A DNA stretch of 64,000 bases, taken from Trichobilharzia regenti. Lineage: Eukaryota; Platyhelminthes; Trematoda; Strigeidida; Schistosomatidae. The position numbers were made by a program, and so were the translations under genes. The stretch's first letter is position 1, and the number at the start of each line of letters is the position of its first letter. The stretch covers positions 17,653,452-17,717,451 of the forward strand of contig OX235267.1 of the NCBI GenBank assembly GCA_944472135.2, read 5' to 3'. The notes below the pieces were generated by a model. That model did not search any database and was not told the DNA's origin. It saw only the letters and a program-made list of their open reading frames with translations. This document shows positions 59,385-64,000 of the stretch, piece by piece.

Positions 59385-62300
59385 ATACCGAATGTCAAAT
59401 ACTCATTTCCAATCACTTTCGATCTTCCAAAGTCCAACCTAATGGAGATAGAAGACAGACTGCTGCAAGTTGGTGAAAACAACTGATAACATTATACATA
59501 AGTAAATATTTCAAACCTCGTAAAAGTGAGCCAATAAATTACTCATTTATCGGTCGCCTAAGTTCAAGTTCTTTTGAAATATGATGAATTAACTAAATCT
59601 TGTTTTATTAACATTTATTACTTTTTGCTAGCGTTTATGGGGTGGTTTATCTTAAATGTAATTTCTTCATAACGGAATGAATTTTCGACTTGTAGATGAA
59701 GTTATCATTTAATAATACTTTGATAAAGCTATTAGCATTAAACAGCCAAACGTCAGTAAAAAAATATCGTTTTGTTTTTCATTCTCTGGGAAATACAAAA
59801 ACCTTTGTTATAATGAAGTTATCATTTGTCCAAAATTAATTGACGAATCTCCCGATTTGTTTGCTATATTTTATATGTCGGTATAATCGTAAATAGCGGT
59901 CTGTTACATAACACAATACAAAACATCATTTAGCATTTCTGAAGCTATGTATGGCTGTGCCACAGGTTCACACTTACGCCAACCGGTAAACAACCAATAG
60001 AAGCAAATTTTATGTCTCTGCGTTGCTCCGAACTGTGGAAAATAGGCGCAGTACCATTTTCTGCAAAACTACGAGCTGTACGCCAAGCTGCAAATCATCC
60101 TGGGAAATGGTGAATTCATTATTTCCACTAAATACAAATCACTTGTATTCTCTACCTCAACTCATCACTTGCCACACGAGTTGCTTCAGTTATAGTATCT
60201 TTCACAGTTCATTTCTAATATTTACCACGTCTTCTAAGGTAATAATATGGCAGCAGCCTAACTTTCGTAGGCCACTTCTTTCGTTTACATTATTTGTGGA
60301 CGATATTCAGATGATATTTTCCCGCATGATGCGCACGTAAATTAATCATAATAATATCGAACAAATTTCCCGTCAATAAAAGATGGTTTATGTCTATGTA
60401 TTCATATTTGATCTTGATAATCGAAACTCTTGAATGTGAGTAAACAGTGATGCGGATTTTGGGAGGTTAGTATATTGTGTTGCTCTACTTGACCAAACTA
60501 GCGTACACGAATATCCTACTACTTTTCTGCATTTATTATTGTGTCCTAACGTAGTGAATACTCGACATCCACAACGTAAATCAAAAGGCACTTGAGAAGG
60601 AGTACGGACGTGTATTCTCACAGTAGTCAAAATTCAAAAGTTGAGCGAGTACAATGTATCAAAAGTTAACGCGCAATCTTTAGAATGATAAACAAATCAA
60701 TTTCCAATTACATAGTGAAAGTATACTACGATGATGAATAATAAAATGGGTCGCTGCAAGCAGTTACACAGTCAAGGATGTATGCATATGCGATGAATGC
60801 CAAAGTGTAAGATAACTTACTTTGATTATTTTGTCGCTACACCCGTTTTCGCTAATGTGGAAGCCATGCAAAAACTAGCTGCCATTGGTCTCAGATGTTT
60901 GCGTTCTATCTCATGTGTGACGGGGGCAATATAACGAGTACCACTGAGTTAGTACGTAGAGTATAACGTAAAAGGGATAGAGGGATCTATGAGATTGTGG
61001 ATTTGCGTCTATTGCATTTAACGCACACCAGGCCGCCGCCTTTCTTGCTCATAAGTGTTAGCTGCAGGGGGGAAAATATTTAGAGCGGTGATCACATCGA
61101 AACCTCTCATCAGTCTATGAAGTCCTTCACTGTCGGTTCAAATAAGTCACGTAGGGAGGTGAAGACCACCTGATTGGACTCTTGGGGTGCTAAGATCCGA
61201 TTTCTGGAGACTGCCGGTGATATGACTCAGAATCGTTGTCATTGCACAGATTCACTCACTCCTTCTGATATTCCATATCCATTAGAACCTCATCTCTGTT
61301 GCCTCTCTTTTCTCTACTTCTTTGTGCTACCCGAACAGTGGCATCTTGAACTACTACACCTGTGTGCAAATTTCCATTTGGAAACTCAGTCAATCATTCG
61401 GTAATAAGTTACACTCTGCTAACATTCTGCTTAGGTAGATAACAATGTTGAATCGTTCACCACAGCGACAACACCGCATACTTTATCGTCAGATTTTAGC
61501 CACCTTAACACTGAATGGCTGCATAAAGCAGTATTCGATGACTATGAGAGACAGATATATGTTTTTAATTTGTTCAACGTGAGAAAGAAAGATGAGCAAT
61601 TATTGAAAACCGGAAACGTCCTGGATGTGATTGATTTCTCAATTTCAGAGGTACAAGAATTTGCATGAATCATTATGTGCCGGAATGTATTAAACAGAAT
61701 GATACACTGCCTTAGATGCATCTGTAAACAAAGAAACCCTCCTATTATATACATTCGTAATTACGGTGACAAAGTAATAATAATAATAATAGCTTAATTT
61801 TGCAAAATAAGTTTAGATAGTAAATGCAGTTTTCGGCCTAGTTCATTGCACAATATTTTCTCTTCATCCAGGAGTTTGAAGTAAACTACCTATCTGTGGT
61901 GATTGACAACTTCTGTCACTTTATTGTTTCAATGCTTACTGTTGTTTGTCGATATCTATTATATGAATTACAAATAATTCCACCAAACACAAATTCCTAA
62001 ATTCATCTCTCTCTCTCTGTATTGTTGGTTGACTTCCTGTTATTCGGTCATTGCGAAATACTACTATTACAAATAATTATGACACTATCTCCAGCACATG
62101 TTGTGACACATTGGAGTTACATTTGAATAATAAAACAATCCGCTTTGTTATTTTGCTGTCATCCAACAGAAATGAGTGACAGTAGTTTGTGAACTAATTT
62201 AATATGTGCATGAGTAAATCTGGAGACCCAGAGTCATAAGTGAATGATTATCACAATAAAGACTGAAGAAAATAAAACCCATTGTCTGGGATGCACAGTG

Positions 62301-62660
62301 ATTCGGGAAAGCCGCCATATATCTGTTATGTGCTAAGGATTTTGCCTAAACTTGAAATGTATTACCTTCTCCTTAGTGTCATACATACATGCGTACAGTT
62401 TCCGTGAAAACATCTCAAACAGCGATTGCCGGTATATATACTTTATATAAATAGGTACTCGTTGGCTGGACATAAACGACTGCTGGTAAGTAATGACGCT
62501 CCAATTCAGGCCCCACTGAAAATATCGTCATTTAAAAAGGTTTACGTACGAAGACATAACGTGCGACCAATATAACACAGTATGTATGATAAATTACTCG
62601 TGTACTTCAGGACTCGATCGCCGGTAGTTTATGGGAAAGTATTGGTTTTGTTGGGATTAT
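59385..62660. other. No gene recognised except a short PLE-arm insertion
   Basis: Open frames at 60023-60340 (plus), 60394-60630 (minus) and 61174-61404 (plus) show no domain I know. A GTAAGT donor at 60818 (minus) gives a 16-nt gap, out of phase. Confidence 0.35.
59711..59814 (+). mobile_element. 104-bp PLE-arm insertion with 13-bp target duplication
   Basis: GAAGTTATCATTT occurs perfectly at 59698-59710 and 59815-59827. The insert matches the PLE arm at 9590-9700 (AAAGCTATTAGCATTAAACA, ATATCGTTTTGTTTTTCATT). Confidence 0.75.
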
Positions 62661-62664
62661 TGCT

Positions 62665-62940
62665 TGATTCGTTGGAGGATTTCATCATCAACTGATATCG
62701 GTTAGGGGACCATTGGAAAACCAGGAGGGTACACTGGACAGCTGTTTCGTCAGCCTAGTTTGGGACTCTTCACCAGTGCGTACCCACCACCAGGGTTCGA
62801 ACCCAGGACCTTCTGGTCACAACGCGAGCCTGTAGGCCATTTAACCACTGAGACAATATCCAGTGGCCACTAAATCCCAATTTCTGCTAGAGTCCTAAAC
62901 TATGACGAAACAGCTGTCCAGTACTTCCAGGTTTAAAATA
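62665..62940 (-). mobile_element. Head-to-head HHR-SINE pair
   Basis: Minus-strand copy 62665-62875 with box B GGGTTCGAACCCAGG on the plus strand; then a plus-strand piece 62885-62940 starting at the ribozyme (AGTCCTAAACTATGACGAAA, CAGCTGTCCAGTAC). Confidence 0.7.
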
Positions 62941-63394
62941 TAAGTTTTCTTTTCTTAGAGCAATTGTTTTTATTATTTAAAAGTTAAAGTAGTTTTAGTT
63001 GTAAAGACAAAAATGTTGTTTGTTATTCTTTGTAGGATGTTTTAGGCTTTTAATTCTTCACAAACACACATATTAAAAAAGAAAAAGCGATTTATATGTT
63101 GTGTAGAATATCAAAAGTTAGAAACCAATCCAAAACTTGATAATTTCCGAGTTCTTTCAATTTGTGATGTCAAATTGTCAGTGGGCGTAAATCCTCATAA
63201 TTGGTCATCTGATTCCATGGGAGAGCTAAATAGTGAACTCTGAGAGACTGTATTCATATCGATGAAATGCACAAAATCTGAAGCCTAGATATTTTAAGTT
63301 TGTCAAGAGTCATTTGTCAGCCTGTCAATAAGTTAAAAGGATAAAAATAATACCGATGCAATAGATGCGTTGTCTTGGTGGTTCCGATGTGGTT

Positions 63395-63600
63395 TGAGGT
63401 TCGACTCTTCTCCAACTTACTCCTGAACCTCGCTTACCTAGTCCATATTAAACAAAGTAAAGAGGCAAGATTAGGCATTAGGCTAGTAGTTCCACCTCGT
63501 ATAACAGAACAACATCACTGCCAATGGAATTTCAAAGCTTAAAGCTTTAGGATTGATGTCCCTCACTTGGAAAGCCAGGGACATAAAAAAGAATAGCTGA
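63395..63600 (+). mobile_element. tRNA-Gly-type SINE at the edge of the inverted duplication
   Basis: Box B-like GGTTCGACTCTTCTCC, body GGCAAGATTAGGCATTAGGC and 3' end GAAAGCCAGGGACATAAAAA. The 3' half is shared, inverted, with 42100-42185. Confidence 0.55.
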
Positions 63601-64000
63601 CGATTGGTTACATCAATATCAGATTGTCTCCTAGCTGGAGATCACCTCAGGTATTTTTAATTAGGTTAAGAGACAAGGTGATTGCATAATTATACACATG
63701 CTAATCTGCATCGATGTGCATGGTGAACAAAAATGTTGCCATATACAGGTGAATCTCCACTGAATATTTATAGTTTGACTTATTTAGGGGAATATTTTTT
63801 CTACTATTTAATTGTTACTCTGAATTCTTAGGTTAATAATCACCTACTTAACAATGTTAATGTACTCACGAAAGCTGATTGTAAACAGAATCATCATCAT
63901 CATTAGGTTAGTAGATTATGCATAGCGTTCAGAATACCATCGATCAGATTAAAAAGAATCATTCGAATGGAGTTTAATTAAAGAGTGAATATTTCCTGGC
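63515..64000 (+). repeat. Inverted duplication, copy 2 (reaches window end)
   Basis: Reverse complement of 41700-42185 without gaps; it may continue beyond the window. Confidence 0.9.

Noticed and set aside
60818..60840. Minus-strand GTAAGT donor with a 16-nt exon
   Set aside because: Out of phase and upstream of any other evidence.
1..64000. CRISPR arrays, operons, ribosomal RNA genes
   Set aside because: None seen; the sequence is eukaryotic intronic and repeat DNA.

Overview
The window looks like AT-rich intronic and repeat DNA from a blood fluke (genus Schistosoma). The grounds are the combination of repeats, read by eye: RTE/SR2-type non-LTR elements, Penelope-like elements (PLEs) with inverted arms, Merlin DNA transposons, short-LTR gypsy-like elements, Sm-alpha-type SINEs carrying hammerhead ribozyme motifs, and TTAGGG telomeric repeats. 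The species cannot be fixed from sequence alone. No large conventional exon was found.

The main non-repeat signal is a candidate micro-exon gene (MEG) on the minus strand, running from about 47.2 kb (possibly 59.4 kb) down to a terminal exon at 31-185. Eleven tiny exons (9 to 51 nt, every length a multiple of 3) lie between pyrimidine-rich AG acceptors and GTAAGT or GTGAGT donors. All share one phase (2 nt completing a codon at the start, 1 nt left over at the end), all are open in that phase, and no junction codon is a stop. The terminal exon continues the same phase for 50 residues to a stop. Three 21-nt exons encode near-identical (A/V)APAKP peptides, and a fourth encodes SAAPNP.

Layout, low to high coordinate. 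0-12 kb: terminal exon, old LTR, a fold-back element split by a SINE, a GC-rich retroinsert with a 13-bp target duplication, and PLE debris. 12-27 kb: most micro-exons, RTE fragments, solo LTRs, a PLE palindrome of about 980 bp, and a MITE. 27.8-29.5 kb: a Merlin element containing a second Merlin-like MITE that carries a (CCCTAA)n telomeric array. 32-38 kb: a degenerate RTE with a second Merlin copy inside it, a two-LTR element at its tail, and a duplicated micro-exon block on either side. 37.9-40.9 kb: a PLE with inverted arms. 41-64 kb: PLE, RTE and SINE debris, the 47.2-kb micro-exon, a possible signal-peptide exon at 59.2-59.4 kb, and one half of a 486-bp inverted duplication (the other half is at 41.7-42.2 kb).

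Themes: (1) a MEG-like gene whose very large introns are filled with mobile DNA; (2) ribozyme-bearing SINEs and PLEs that share a head-to-head inverted architecture; (3) nested insertions with clean target-site duplications that give a relative order of events.
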